Shown here one piece after another: positions 21,554 to 28,818 of a DNA stretch of 31,004 nucleotides. The notes beneath the pieces are model-generated. The model was not told where the DNA came from, did no database searches, and worked only from the letters and a program-made list of their open reading frames with translations. Within the stretch, counting starts at the first letter, position 1, and every line of letters starts with the position of its first letter. Position numbers and translations under genes: made by a program. The DNA is taken from positions 1 through 31,004 of IMG/VR virus record IMGVR_UViG_3300042876_000613; one strand, given 5' to 3'. This DNA is from a virus.

Positions 21554-23092
21554 ATGAGCAAAGGTATCTGGGTTAGCCCGACACAGTTCGCGGAATTTTC
21601 CGATTCCAACACCATCGACAAATCGGCTCTGACCGAAGAAATTGCTTCCCGCCAAGCTGCCTGGGACTGGACCGGTTTCATGGGACTGCTGCCCGATCCC
21701 GACCCGATTCTGCGCAAGCTGGGCAACGGTGCCGAGATCCTGGAGAGCCTGACCGCCGACGGCCATCTGTGCAGCGTCATTCAGTCCCGCAAACTTGGCA
21801 CCCTTAAAAAAGAGTTTAACTGGCAGCCGGGTACCATCACCGAAGAAAAGGCGAGCAGTCAGGCAAAGCGGCTCAGTGATCAGCTGACAGAAGACCTGGA
21901 ACGGGTCGATCTGTACAACCTGGTCTCGGGGATACTCGACGCACCTTATTACGGCATGGCCCCTATTGAGATCAAATGGCAGCCCGGCGATGGCCGCCTC
22001 CGCATCGTCGATCTGGAAGTCAAGCCCGCACGTTGGTTCGGCTTCAATGATAAAAACGAGCCCCGTTTCGTCAGTACGCAAAACATGTGGGATGGCCAGG
22101 AACTCCCTTTCGGCAAGTTCGTCATCGCCCGCCACTTTCCTACCTATGACAACCCCTATGGCCTGCGCTTGCTCTCCCGCTGCTTCTGGCCGGTGGCCTT
22201 CAAAAAAGGCGGCATTAAGTATTGGGTCACCTTGGCGGAAAAATACGGCATGCCGTTCCTGCTTGGTCAGTACCGCCCCGGAGCGCCCGCGACTGAACAA
22301 CAGGAAATGCTCTCCAAGCTGGTCGGTATGGTGCGCGATGCCTGCGCCGTCATTCCCCAGGGCGGTACTGTGCAAATTCTGGAGTCGGGCAAGGGCACCT
22401 CCACAGCCGAGATCCATTCCGGCCTCAAATCGGCAATGGATGCCGAGATGTCCAAGGTCATCATGGGGCAGACCCTGACCGCCGAGGTCAGCGACAAGGG
22501 TGGCAGCCGTGCCCAGGGACAGGTCCACGAGGATATCCTGGAAGACTTCCGCCAGGGAGACCAAACCCTGGTCAAAACCGTCATGGAAGAAATCGCCTGG
22601 CTCTATGGCCAGGTCAATGCTCCCGGTGTACCAACACCCAAGTTTACCTGGTTCGAAGAGGATAACCCCAATACCGAGACCGCCACCCGCGATAAAACTC
22701 TCAAAGAGACCGGGGTCAAGTTCCGCAAGAGCTACTACACGCGCACCTATCGCCTGCAGGAAGATGACTTCGACCTGGAGGGAGAGCCGCAGCCTCCTCC
22801 GGAAGACAAGACATCGAATGCCGAGTTTGCCGAAAAAACCGCGCCCGAATTCACCCCTGCCCAGCAGAGCATCGAAGGGCTGAAAAAAGCCGCTACTCAG
22901 GACTGGCAGCCGATGATGGACCCGCTGCTTAACCCGGTGCTCGACATCATTCACGGCTCCAACAGCTATGAGGAAGCGCTTGCGCGTCTGGCCGACGCCT
23001 ACGACAGCATGGATGAAACAGCCCTGGCCGAAGTACTGGCACAGGCATGTTTTGCCGCCCAGACGGTCGGTCGTATCGACAGCACACCGTGA
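21554..23092 (+). CDS. portal protein (Mu gp29-like, DUF935)
   Basis: 512 residues, the normal length. Family segments visible: WDWTGFMGLLPDPDPILRKL, SAQKRLSDQL-like linker, APYYGMAPIEIKWQPGDGRL, then GQTLTAEVSDKGGSRAQGQV and HEDILEDFRQGDQTLVKTVM, which correspond to the well-conserved GQTLT...GSxAxxxVHxxV region. The portal forms the dodecameric ring through which DNA passes. It begins 1 base after the terminase stop and overlaps the next gene by GTGA. Confidence 0.94.
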   Translation: MSKGIWVSPTQFAEFSDSNTIDKSALTEEIASRQAAWDWTGFMGLLPDPDPILRKLGNGAEILESLTADGHLCSVIQSRKLGTLKKEFNWQPGTITEEKASSQAKRLSDQLTEDLERVDLYNLVSGILDAPYYGMAPIEIKWQPGDGRLRIVDLEVKPARWFGFNDKNEPRFVSTQNMWDGQELPFGKFVIARHFPTYDNPYGLRLLSRCFWPVAFKKGGIKYWVTLAEKYGMPFLLGQYRPGAPATEQQEMLSKLVGMVRDACAVIPQGGTVQILESGKGTSTAEIHSGLKSAMDAEMSKVIMGQTLTAEVSDKGGSRAQGQVHEDILEDFRQGDQTLVKTVMEEIAWLYGQVNAPGVPTPKFTWFEEDNPNTETATRDKTLKETGVKFRKSYYTRTYRLQEDDFDLEGEPQPPPEDKTSNAEFAEKTAPEFTPAQQSIEGLKKAATQDWQPMMDPLLNPVLDIIHGSNSYEEALARLADAYDSMDETALAEVLAQACFAAQTVGRIDSTP

Positions 23093-23907
23093 TTGATCAC
23101 TCTCTCGACATAGTCTCTCTGCCTCCGGAGCAGGCCATTGCCTGGTTCAAAGCCAAGGGCTTTCAGTTCTCCTGGGACTGGCAGGATATGTGGCAGGAAG
23201 TGCATGTCAGTAAATTTACCGTGGCCAAGGTCACCAAGGCCGATATTCTCCAGGATATATTTGACGCCCTGAGCAAGGCACAGACCGAAGGCACAACCTT
23301 CGAACAGTTCAAGAAGGATCTGATACCACTGCTCCAGCAAAAGGGATGGTGGGGTAAGCAGGACGCCGTCAACGTCACTACCGGTGAAATTCGGGAAGGT
23401 GTTCAACTCGGTTCCCCGCGTCGCCTGCAAACCATCTTCAACGTCAACGTTCAGACCTCGCTCCAGGTCGGCCACTATCAGACCATGACTGATCCGGATG
23501 TACTGAAAGCCCGGCCATACTGGCGTTACTCTGCTGTGATGGATGGCAAAACGCGGCCCATGCACAAGGTGTGGCACAACATGCTACTCCCCGCCGACTC
23601 TATCTGGTGGGACACCCATTATCCGCCCAACGGCTGGAACTGCCGCTGCACGGTGGTATCGATGTCGATGCGCGAAATCACGCGGGACGGTCTACGCATA
23701 TCAGATATGCCAGCTACCAACCTGCGCCCCTGGACCAACCCGAAAACAGGCGTAATCCTGTACGTTCCCGAGGGGATCGATCCAGGATGGGCATACAACC
23801 CCGGTAAAGATCCTGTCGGCCATGCCCTGGCCGTAGCCAAGGACAGCGCCTCCGGAATGCACCCGCAGATTGCGTGGAAACTGATGAACGATCTGGGAGA
23901 AGCATAA
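23089..23907 (+). CDS. head morphogenesis / minor head protein (Mu gpF-like, SPP1 gp7 family)
   Basis: 272 residues from GTG 23089, which overlaps the portal stop; an ATG at 23047 would add 14 residues that look like portal shadow. The start LPPEQAIAWFKAKGFQFSWD is typical of gpF. The family motif is complete: YSAVMDGKTRPMHKVWHNML, then IWWDTHYPPNGWNCRCTVVS. The protein acts inside the early prohead, near the portal. Start choice is uncertain because neither start has a strong ribosome site. Confidence 0.92.
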   Translation: MIDHSLDIVSLPPEQAIAWFKAKGFQFSWDWQDMWQEVHVSKFTVAKVTKADILQDIFDALSKAQTEGTTFEQFKKDLIPLLQQKGWWGKQDAVNVTTGEIREGVQLGSPRRLQTIFNVNVQTSLQVGHYQTMTDPDVLKARPYWRYSAVMDGKTRPMHKVWHNMLLPADSIWWDTHYPPNGWNCRCTVVSMSMREITRDGLRISDMPATNLRPWTNPKTGVILYVPEGIDPGWAYNPGKDPVGHALAVAKDSASGMHPQIAWKLMNDLGEA

Positions 23908-23910
23908 ACC

Positions 23911-24480
23911 ATGTCAGGGTTTGCGATCAGGCTCGACATACAGGATGGCCAGGCAAAGGCGATTGTCGTTGACCTCCGGCAGCGGGGTGAAAATACCACC
24001 CCGGTCATGAAGATCATCGGCGAGATTGGCCGAACCTCGATTGTCAAAAACTTTGAATCAGAGGGGCGGCCTACTCCCTGGAAGAAGTCAAAGCGGGCGC
24101 TGAAGGATGGCGGCCTCACCCTCACCAAAAGCCGCCGCTTGGCAAAATCAATTGTATCGAAATCGAGCCGGGATAACGTCGATATCGGCACCAACGTGGT
24201 CTATGCCCGCATTCACAATCAGGGCGGCGACATCAAATCCCCGGCCCGCGAGCGGGCGCTACGCTTTGGTGGTATTCATCCGGCGAGGATGGGAGAGAAC
24301 AGTGTCGGGCCTGGGCGTCCGACAAGAAGTTTCGCCAGTAAAAGGAATGCACAATTCGGAATGCGCGTCCAAGGCAAGGCCTATATCATCCGCATGCCCA
24401 AACGTGAGTTCATGCTGCTGCAGCCGGAAGATTGGATCGAGATCCGCGACGCTTTGACGGAATACCTGGCAGGGAGGTAA
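23911..24480 (+). CDS. virion morphogenesis protein (Mu gpG-like)
   Basis: 189 residues. NFESEGRPTPWKKSKRALKD followed by a short TLTKSRRLAKSIV segment and VVYARIHNQGG is the conserved part of the phage virion morphogenesis family (gpG of Mu, related to P2 gpS tail completion). The C-terminal part is IRMPKREFMLLQPEDWIEIR. It probably acts in head-tail joining. Three bases after gpF, and followed by a hairpin. Confidence 0.9.
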   Translation: MSGFAIRLDIQDGQAKAIVVDLRQRGENTTPVMKIIGEIGRTSIVKNFESEGRPTPWKKSKRALKDGGLTLTKSRRLAKSIVSKSSRDNVDIGTNVVYARIHNQGGDIKSPARERALRFGGIHPARMGENSVGPGRPTRSFASKRNAQFGMRVQGKAYIIRMPKREFMLLQPEDWIEIRDALTEYLAGR

Positions 24481-24491
24481 CCCCTCCCCCG

Positions 24492-24512
24492 CCTCCCCTT
24501 AATCAGGGGAGG
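24492..24512 (+). terminator. hairpin after gpG, possible terminator
   Basis: CCTCCCCT (24492-24499) pairs with AGGGGAGG (24505-24512), 5-base loop, followed by AGCTTATTCTTTC, a weak T-rich stretch. Similar CCTCC/GGAGG hairpins lie at 27852 and 30399. Confidence 0.5.
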
Positions 24513-24623
24513 AGCTTATTCTTTCAAATTTGCCCTGTGAGCGCTGCAAGGTTCAAAACGGCACTGACCCTCGCGGGCAACTCCGTTCGCGGCACACGCG
24601 GAAAGTTAAAGACAGTTTTAAGA

Positions 24624-24643
24624 CGGTTGTGATTATACAACCG
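24624..24643. promoter_or_regulatory. inverted repeat upstream of the Acb2-like gene, possible operator
   Basis: CGGTTGT (24624-24630) and ACAACCG (24637-24643) flank GATTAT, giving a 20-base dyad whose centre carries a TTATAC that could be a -10. It lies 28 bases before the GTG start. The surrounding 24513-24671 region is otherwise without recognisable genes. Could equally be a short hairpin. Confidence 0.35.
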
Positions 24644-24671
24644 GCACTCAATATCTCGAAAGGAATCACCT

Positions 24672-24920
24672 GTGACAAAAGATACCATTGAAAACAACTT
24701 CCGCTATCACAAACCACAAGAAGGGCAGCCTGAAAAATATGAAGCAATTCGGGAAAAAGCCAAAGAGCTGGCATACCTGTTGGCTGATCTGTGTCCGGTC
24801 AGCCGTGAAAAGTCATTGGCCATAACCAACCTGGAACAATCTGTAATGTGGGCGAATGCTTCTATTGCACGTAATTACATGCCGAAGAGTAACAGTCCTG
24901 ATATCAATCCTGTTGAATAA
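24672..24920 (+). CDS. acb2: Acb2-like protein (Acb2/Tad1 hairpin domain), probable anti-CBASS
   Basis: 82 residues from a GTG start (GAAAGGAA upstream). The whole length fits the Acb2 hairpin domain as I remember it: NFRYHKP (9-15), a YEAIREKAKELAYLLADLCP helix (23-42), SREKSLAITNLE (44-55) and MWANASIARN (59-68). Acb2 proteins form hexamers that sequester cyclic di- and trinucleotides and so block CBASS immunity. Transposable Pseudomonas phages such as JBD67 carry acb2 within the structural genes, as here. Nucleotide-binding residues were not checked by alignment. Confidence 0.78.
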   Translation: MTKDTIENNFRYHKPQEGQPEKYEAIREKAKELAYLLADLCPVSREKSLAITNLEQSVMWANASIARNYMPKSNSPDINPVE

Positions 24921-24925
24921 CACGA

Positions 24926-24958
24926 TTGACATCTCCCCACTGATCATGACATAAGGCG
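24926..24958 (+). promoter_or_regulatory. TTGACA...ATAAGGCG block, second late-control module (promoter-like)
   Basis: TTGACA (24926-24931) and ATAAGGCG (24951-24958) repeat the block at 16794, with one extra base between them. The hexamer in -10 position is ACATAA or CATAAG, weaker than in the first copy. It starts five bases after the Acb2-like stop. Confidence 0.5.
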
Positions 24959-24986
24959 AAAACAAACCACAACACCTCCCCCACTG

Positions 24987-25023
24987 CGCCCTTCTCCTTT
25001 TTTGGAGAGGGGCGTTTCTTTTT
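24987..25023 (+). terminator. intrinsic terminator, second late-control module
   Basis: CGCCCTTCTCC (24987-24997) pairs with GGAGAGGGGCG (25004-25014), one wobble, 6-T loop, followed by TTTCTTTTT (25015-25023). It separates the lysis/packaging/Acb2 unit from the head genes. Confidence 0.85.
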
Positions 25024-25068
25024 ACGGCGTCGTAAATGCTACCCCCACTGTTTTACCGTACTGTCCCC
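25021..25068 (+). promoter_or_regulatory. palindrome plus conserved box: candidate late promoter, head operon
   Basis: TTTACG-GCGT-CGTAAA (25021-25036), again touching the terminator T-run, then 19 bases, then CCGTACTGTCCCC (25056-25068). The box is preceded by GTTTT in both copies. The protease gene starts at 25085. Probable activator site and -10 region as described for the copy at 16899. Confidence 0.65.
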
Positions 25069-25084
25069 CATCAAGGAGATGGCT

Positions 25085-25957
25085 ATGGATAACTGGATTG
25101 AGATTTTCAAGGCTGGCACGCACATCGACAGCAAAGGGCGAAAACGCACCTGGACTACGGATGATCTGGACAAGATGGTTGCCAAGTATAACCCGTCCGA
25201 CCATGAAGCTCCGGCGGTGATCGGCCATCCAAAAGACAATCACCCCGCCTACGGCTGGGCCTCTGAACTCAAGAGGGTGGGCGATAAGCTCATGGCAAAA
25301 TTCAAACAGGTAGTCCCCGAATTTTCCGCCATGGTGGAACAAGGAATGTTCAAAAAGCGCAGCATCCGGGTGCTTCCTGACGGTTCGCTCGGTCATGTTG
25401 GTTTCTTAGGCGCGGTCCCCCCGGCAATCAAGGGGTTGAAGGATATAGAGTTTGCCCAGGATGAAGAAAGTTTCGATTACGACTACAGCGAGGAGGAAGG
25501 ACAAATGGACGCAAGGGTAAAAGAGTTAGAGGATCAGCTGGTCGCTGAAAAGCAGAAGACGACCAAACTGGAAACGGAGCGCAACGATTTCAAGAGCAAG
25601 GCTGAAAAAACTGAGGCCGACTTTTCCGAGGCACAGAAAAAAGGCCGGCACAAGGAGATTGCCGATTTTGTTGAGGCCGGGATCAAGGCCGGCAAGATTC
25701 TCCCCTCATGGAAGAACCAGGGGATGGTCGATTTCATGACGGCGCTGGATGACCAGGGAGGCGAATACGAGTTTTCCGAGGGTAAGAAACAAAGTTCACT
25801 CGACTGGTTCAAGAACTTTATTTCCGACTTCAGCTCACATCCGTTGTTTAAGGAGATGGTCAAGCCGGAGAATGAGGGTGACCAGAAAAACGCCGATTTC
25901 GCCGCCGACGAGAAATTGGCAGAAGAGATGGTCTCATACGTGTCGCCGTCAAAGTAA
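25085..25957 (+). CDS. head maturation protease with C-terminal scaffold (Mu gpI-like)
   Basis: 290 residues from ATG 25085, six bases after AGGAG; the ATG at 25079 overlaps the ribosome site. The protease part (1-~125) has AGTHIDSKGRKRTWTTDDLD, HEAPAVIGHPKDNHPAYGWA, FKKRSIRVLPDG and GHVGFLGAVPPAIKGL, all hallmarks of the Mu I protease. Residues ~140-190 are a charged coiled coil (VKELEDQLVAEKQKTTKLET), the scaffold part. It guides prohead assembly and then cleaves head proteins. First gene after the second late module. Confidence 0.93.
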   Translation: MDNWIEIFKAGTHIDSKGRKRTWTTDDLDKMVAKYNPSDHEAPAVIGHPKDNHPAYGWASELKRVGDKLMAKFKQVVPEFSAMVEQGMFKKRSIRVLPDGSLGHVGFLGAVPPAIKGLKDIEFAQDEESFDYDYSEEEGQMDARVKELEDQLVAEKQKTTKLETERNDFKSKAEKTEADFSEAQKKGRHKEIADFVEAGIKAGKILPSWKNQGMVDFMTALDDQGGEYEFSEGKKQSSLDWFKNFISDFSSHPLFKEMVKPENEGDQKNADFAADEKLAEEMVSYVSPSK

Positions 25958-25988
25958 TTCATAATAAAAAATCAGGAGGTTTATCAAG

Positions 25989-26321
25989 ATGACAGAATAC
26001 GAACTGCTTCAAAAAGCCCTTATCGCCGCCGGAAACCCCGTCCGCAAAAAGGTAACAATCGCAGCCGGGACCGATCTCGTTGCCGGTACCATTGTCGGGC
26101 GCATTACTGCCGGGCGCAAGTTTAAACGGTCACTCATCGGCGATGCCGACGACGGTTCGCGTACTCCTGTCGCCGTGCTGCTCGAAGATGCTCCGGCTGC
26201 CTCGGCTGATGTCGAAGCGGTCATCGGCTTGGGAGGCGGAGCCTACGCCAGGGATAACATGACAGGGCTTACCGAAGCGGCTGAAGACACCCTGGAAGGT
26301 CGCGGCATCTATTTCATTTAA
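25989..26321 (+). CDS. head decoration protein (lambda gpD-like)
   Basis: 110 residues. Family pattern: VTIAAGTDLVAGTIVGRITA at the start, then DDGSRTPVAVLLEDAPAASA and a GGGAYARDNM strand. Decoration proteins form trimers on the capsid surface at three-fold axes and stabilise the expanded head. AGGAGG precedes the ATG; it lies between protease and capsid genes as in related phages. Confidence 0.88.
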   Translation: MTEYELLQKALIAAGNPVRKKVTIAAGTDLVAGTIVGRITAGRKFKRSLIGDADDGSRTPVAVLLEDAPAASADVEAVIGLGGGAYARDNMTGLTEAAEDTLEGRGIYFI

Positions 26322-26363
26322 CCGCAATTTAACTGAGTCAAATACATGAAGGAGGATTATTTT

Positions 26364-27485
26364 ATGAAGCGTTTTTCAACATTGTTCACCTGGCTGGGAC
26401 TGATTCTTCTGGCCGCAGTTTTCTCCCCACACGTCGCAATGGCCACAGCATTGGACACAGGTGCCGCCCCGGCGTTTCTTGTTGCCGGTATTGTCTCTCT
26501 CGACCAAATCTTTAAGGTCCGCGTCCTCACCATTGCCATTAACAAGATGCGCCCCTTTACCACCCGTGCTCTCGACCTGGTCTTTAGCCGTAAGAAAGGC
26601 CAGCTTTCCAGCCTGTTCGCCTGGGATATCAAATCGAGCAACGAGCGACTCCTGAAAAATATCCGCGTTTCCGACGCCGCCCAGGTTACCAACGGAGTCA
26701 AACGCAAAACCGTTACCTGTGAAGCACCAAGATTTGCCGAAAAACGCTTTATCGGTGCCGACAAGCTCGATGCCGCCCGCAAGGCCGGTGAGCAGGGTGT
26801 GGAACTGATGAAAGAGAAAATCGCCGATGAACAGTTCGATATGCGCGGCGACGTTGACCGCACCCGTGAATTCATGGCGGTCAAGTGTCTCTCCGGCCAG
26901 GTAGTCGATGAGAGCGGTGCCGTCATCGTCGATTACAATTTCCCTGCCGGGCAGAAACCGGTTCTTGCAGCAGGTTCTAAATGGTCTGAAGGTGGTACTG
27001 ACCCGCTTGTCAATCTGCGTGCCTGGAAAAAGTATATTGGTGCTCGCGTCGGCGTTGACAAATTTGTTGCCATCTGTGGTTCAGACGCCATGGACGCGCT
27101 GATCGGTAACGAGTCGGTTGGTGACAAGCTCAAGTATGCCGCCGGTAAACAGATTGCCGAAGAGGGGCGTATCGCGTTTCTGGCCGGTATCCAGATCGAC
27201 GAGTACTTCGGTACCTATAAGGATGCCAATGGCGTGCTCCAGGACATGGTGCCCGCCAATGCCTTCATTCTGATCGGTATCGGTCCTGACACGGCTGCCG
27301 AGCTGTATGCACCGGTTGTGGACCTGGACGATGAAGCTGGTGTCGGCTCGGGCAAAGATCCAAACATTTTCTTCTCTAAAGCCTGGGAAGAAAAAGATCC
27401 TTCCGGCAGGTGGGTCAAAGTTGAATCCCGTCCGCTGCCGGTTCTGTTCCAGCCCGAGTGCATCATCTACGCAACTGTCTGCTAA
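26364..27485 (+). CDS. major capsid protein (lambda gpE / Phage_cap_E type) with N-terminal signal-like sequence
   Basis: 373 residues from ATG 26364, the start with a GAAGGAGG site at the right distance (26346 overlaps it). From about residue 47 it follows the capsid E family: VSLDQIFKVRVLTIAINKMR, the ALDLVFSRKK loop, APRFAEKRFIGADKLDAARK, WKKYIGARVGVDKFVAICGS, and a late VESRPLPVLFQPECIIYATV. The first 27 residues read MKRFSTLFTWLGLILLAAVF and on to VAMA, a classical Sec signal peptide with cleavage site. That is not normal for a capsid protein. No start codon lies between residue 26 (Met of AMA) and the capsid domain. Confidence 0.92.
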   Translation: MKRFSTLFTWLGLILLAAVFSPHVAMATALDTGAAPAFLVAGIVSLDQIFKVRVLTIAINKMRPFTTRALDLVFSRKKGQLSSLFAWDIKSSNERLLKNIRVSDAAQVTNGVKRKTVTCEAPRFAEKRFIGADKLDAARKAGEQGVELMKEKIADEQFDMRGDVDRTREFMAVKCLSGQVVDESGAVIVDYNFPAGQKPVLAAGSKWSEGGTDPLVNLRAWKKYIGARVGVDKFVAICGSDAMDALIGNESVGDKLKYAAGKQIAEEGRIAFLAGIQIDEYFGTYKDANGVLQDMVPANAFILIGIGPDTAAELYAPVVDLDDEAGVGSGKDPNIFFSKAWEEKDPSGRWVKVESRPLPVLFQPECIIYATVC

Positions 27486-27499
27486 GAGAGGATTACACC

Positions 27500-27820
27500 A
27501 TGAAAGTCGAAGTCATGCCAGGGTATCACGTTGATACCAAACTGCGTAAAGAGCCGTTCTTCCCCGGAGAAAAATTTGATCTGGATGACAAGGAAGGCCG
27601 GAGGCTGTCAGATCTCGGAGTGGTCAAAGAGGTCAATGGAGGGAAAGAGGGCTCCGGTGACTCTACCGGTAATAGTCCGTTGAACGTGGCTAAAACGGTC
27701 GAACTGGTTGCCGCTGCCCAAACCATTGAAGAGTTGGATAAGCTGGCCGAGGGGGAAACCCGTAAAGGTGTCCTGACAGCCATCGAACTGCGTCGCAAGG
27801 ATTTGACTGCGACGGAATAA
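27500..27820 (+). CDS. small head or head-tail protein (Mu gp35 position)
   Basis: 106 residues from ATG 27500. The start (MKVEVMPGYHVDTKLRKEPF, FPGEKFDLDDKEGRRLSDLG) resembles short phage proteins with a small SH3-like fold that take an x(H)xG...pGexfdL...ArRL..G pattern. The rest is a Gly/Ser linker and a C-terminal helical hairpin with VELVAAAQTIEELDKLAEGE. By position it corresponds to Mu gp35. Exact role unknown. Confidence 0.72.
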   Translation: MKVEVMPGYHVDTKLRKEPFFPGEKFDLDDKEGRRLSDLGVVKEVNGGKEGSGDSTGNSPLNVAKTVELVAAAQTIEELDKLAEGETRKGVLTAIELRRKDLTATE

Positions 27821-27851
27821 CCAATATCACACCACCCCCGCCCTGTCGGGC

Positions 27852-27876
27852 TCCCCCTCCTGATCCAGGAGGGGGA
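27852..27876. other. perfect hairpin with CCTCC/GGAGG core
   Basis: TCCCCCTCCTG (27852-27862) pairs perfectly with CAGGAGGGGGA (27866-27876), 3-base loop. The right arm carries a Shine-Dalgarno-like AGGAGG that is hidden when folded. A short CCCG/CGGG hairpin precedes it (27837-27850). No T-run, so it is more a processing or stability element than a terminator. Confidence 0.5.
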
Positions 27877-27899
27877 AGAGAGGTAGAAAAGGAATACAC

Positions 27900-28307
27900 A
27901 TGAAAAAATCAATCTGTCTTTCGCTACTCACCCTCATCACCCTTGTCGGCATTGCCTGCGCCGCCGACAAGATGCTCTATGACAACAAGAGCAAGCCTGC
28001 CGTCCCGATTCAGAACTTGAAAGCCCTGGCTCCGGTCAAGGGTAAGTCCGGTTGTGTTACTCAGACCCTTACCAAGGGTACTTTTGGAACCTACACCAGC
28101 GTTGCCGGTTACGTTGGCTATAGTGCCGAGGTAGTCACGGCAGCCGGTGCCGCCGAACCGGTCAAATGGGAGTTGGATGGTGCCCAGGTGGCAACCGGGC
28201 CGTCGTTCGATTTCACCAACAGCCAGGGGAGCGCTTTCAGCCGAGCGGTGCAGCGGGTCTATTCCGCCTCTTCACGATCCCTGACCAGCTGCACCCGTAG
28301 GCAATAA
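27900..28307 (+). CDS. predicted exported protein among head genes, possibly frameshifted at its 3' end
   Basis: 135 residues. Starts with a signal peptide (CLSLLTLITLVGIACAA, cleavage after CAA) very like that of the holin-type protein at 17788. The middle, YSAEVVTAAGAAEPVKWELD then GAQVATGPSFDFTNSQG, looks like an Ig- or PKD-like beta sandwich. The last ~24 residues (from SAFSRAVQRVYSASSRSLTS) are Ser/Arg-rich and look out of frame. A -1 shift near the GGGG at 28226-28229 gives a more natural ending, GLFRLFTIPDQLHP, with a stop at 28298-28300. Function not known. Confidence 0.6.
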   Translation: MKKSICLSLLTLITLVGIACAADKMLYDNKSKPAVPIQNLKALAPVKGKSGCVTQTLTKGTFGTYTSVAGYVGYSAEVVTAAGAAEPVKWELDGAQVATGPSFDFTNSQGSAFSRAVQRVYSASSRSLTSCTRRQ

Positions 28308-28308
28308 C

Positions 28309-28818
28309 GTGGCCTACTGCATTGTCACAGACATAGATCTGACCATAAAGGAACTGATCCAGCTGGCTGATGACAATGTGCCCCTGGTTGTTACCGTGGC
28401 CGCATTGGACACCGCTATCGCCGGTGGTGTCATGACCGGCTTTTCCGCAGAAATACAGGCCGCGACAACAAAGGCCGTCGATAACATCGACAAGGCAATC
28501 AGCCATGCTACCACCGTAATCAACGCCTATATCGGCGAGCGCTACACATTGCCGTTTACCGCCGTACCGGAACTGATCAAAACAATTAGCGTGGATATCG
28601 CCACCTGGCGGCTGTATTTCCGCAAGAAGAAGGACAAACTTCCTGAGGCTATCCAGGCGGCCTATGACAACAGCATGAAGCTGCTGGCACAGATCCGCGA
28701 CGGCAAAATCAACATTGGCGTTACTCCTACCGGGTCAAAAGTCGAACCGGAAAGCGGCGGTATGCAGGTGACCGCAGCCAAGCCAATCTTCACCAGTGAT
28801 GTATTGGACCGCTACTGA
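28309..28818 (+). CDS. Mu gp36-like head-tail connector (DUF1320)
   Basis: 169 residues from GTG 28309; no strong ribosome site, so translation may be coupled to the previous gene. The core pattern is DUF1320: AISHATTVINAYIGERYTLP, then VPELIKTISVDIATWRLYFR and QAAYDNSMKLLAQIRDGKIN. Related proteins (gp6 of HK97 type) form a ring below the portal. The N-terminal ~45 residues are less conserved. Stop overlaps the next ATG. Confidence 0.88.
   Translation: MAYCIVTDIDLTIKELIQLADDNVPLVVTVAALDTAIAGGVMTGFSAEIQAATTKAVDNIDKAISHATTVINAYIGERYTLPFTAVPELIKTISVDIATWRLYFRKKKDKLPEAIQAAYDNSMKLLAQIRDGKINIGVTPTGSKVEPESGGMQVTAAKPIFTSDVLDRY

Noticed and set aside
21527-22954. 475-residue open frame on the minus strand across terminase and portal genes
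   Set aside because: It is the exact antisense of well-matched portal codons, has no ribosome site and shows no family-like sequence. Long antisense frames are common in GC-rich genes.
23047-23088. Upstream ATG start for the gpF-like gene
   Set aside because: It adds 14 residues (MFCRPDGRS...) that are portal codons in another frame, with no ribosome site; the GTG overlapping the portal stop is preferred, though not certain.
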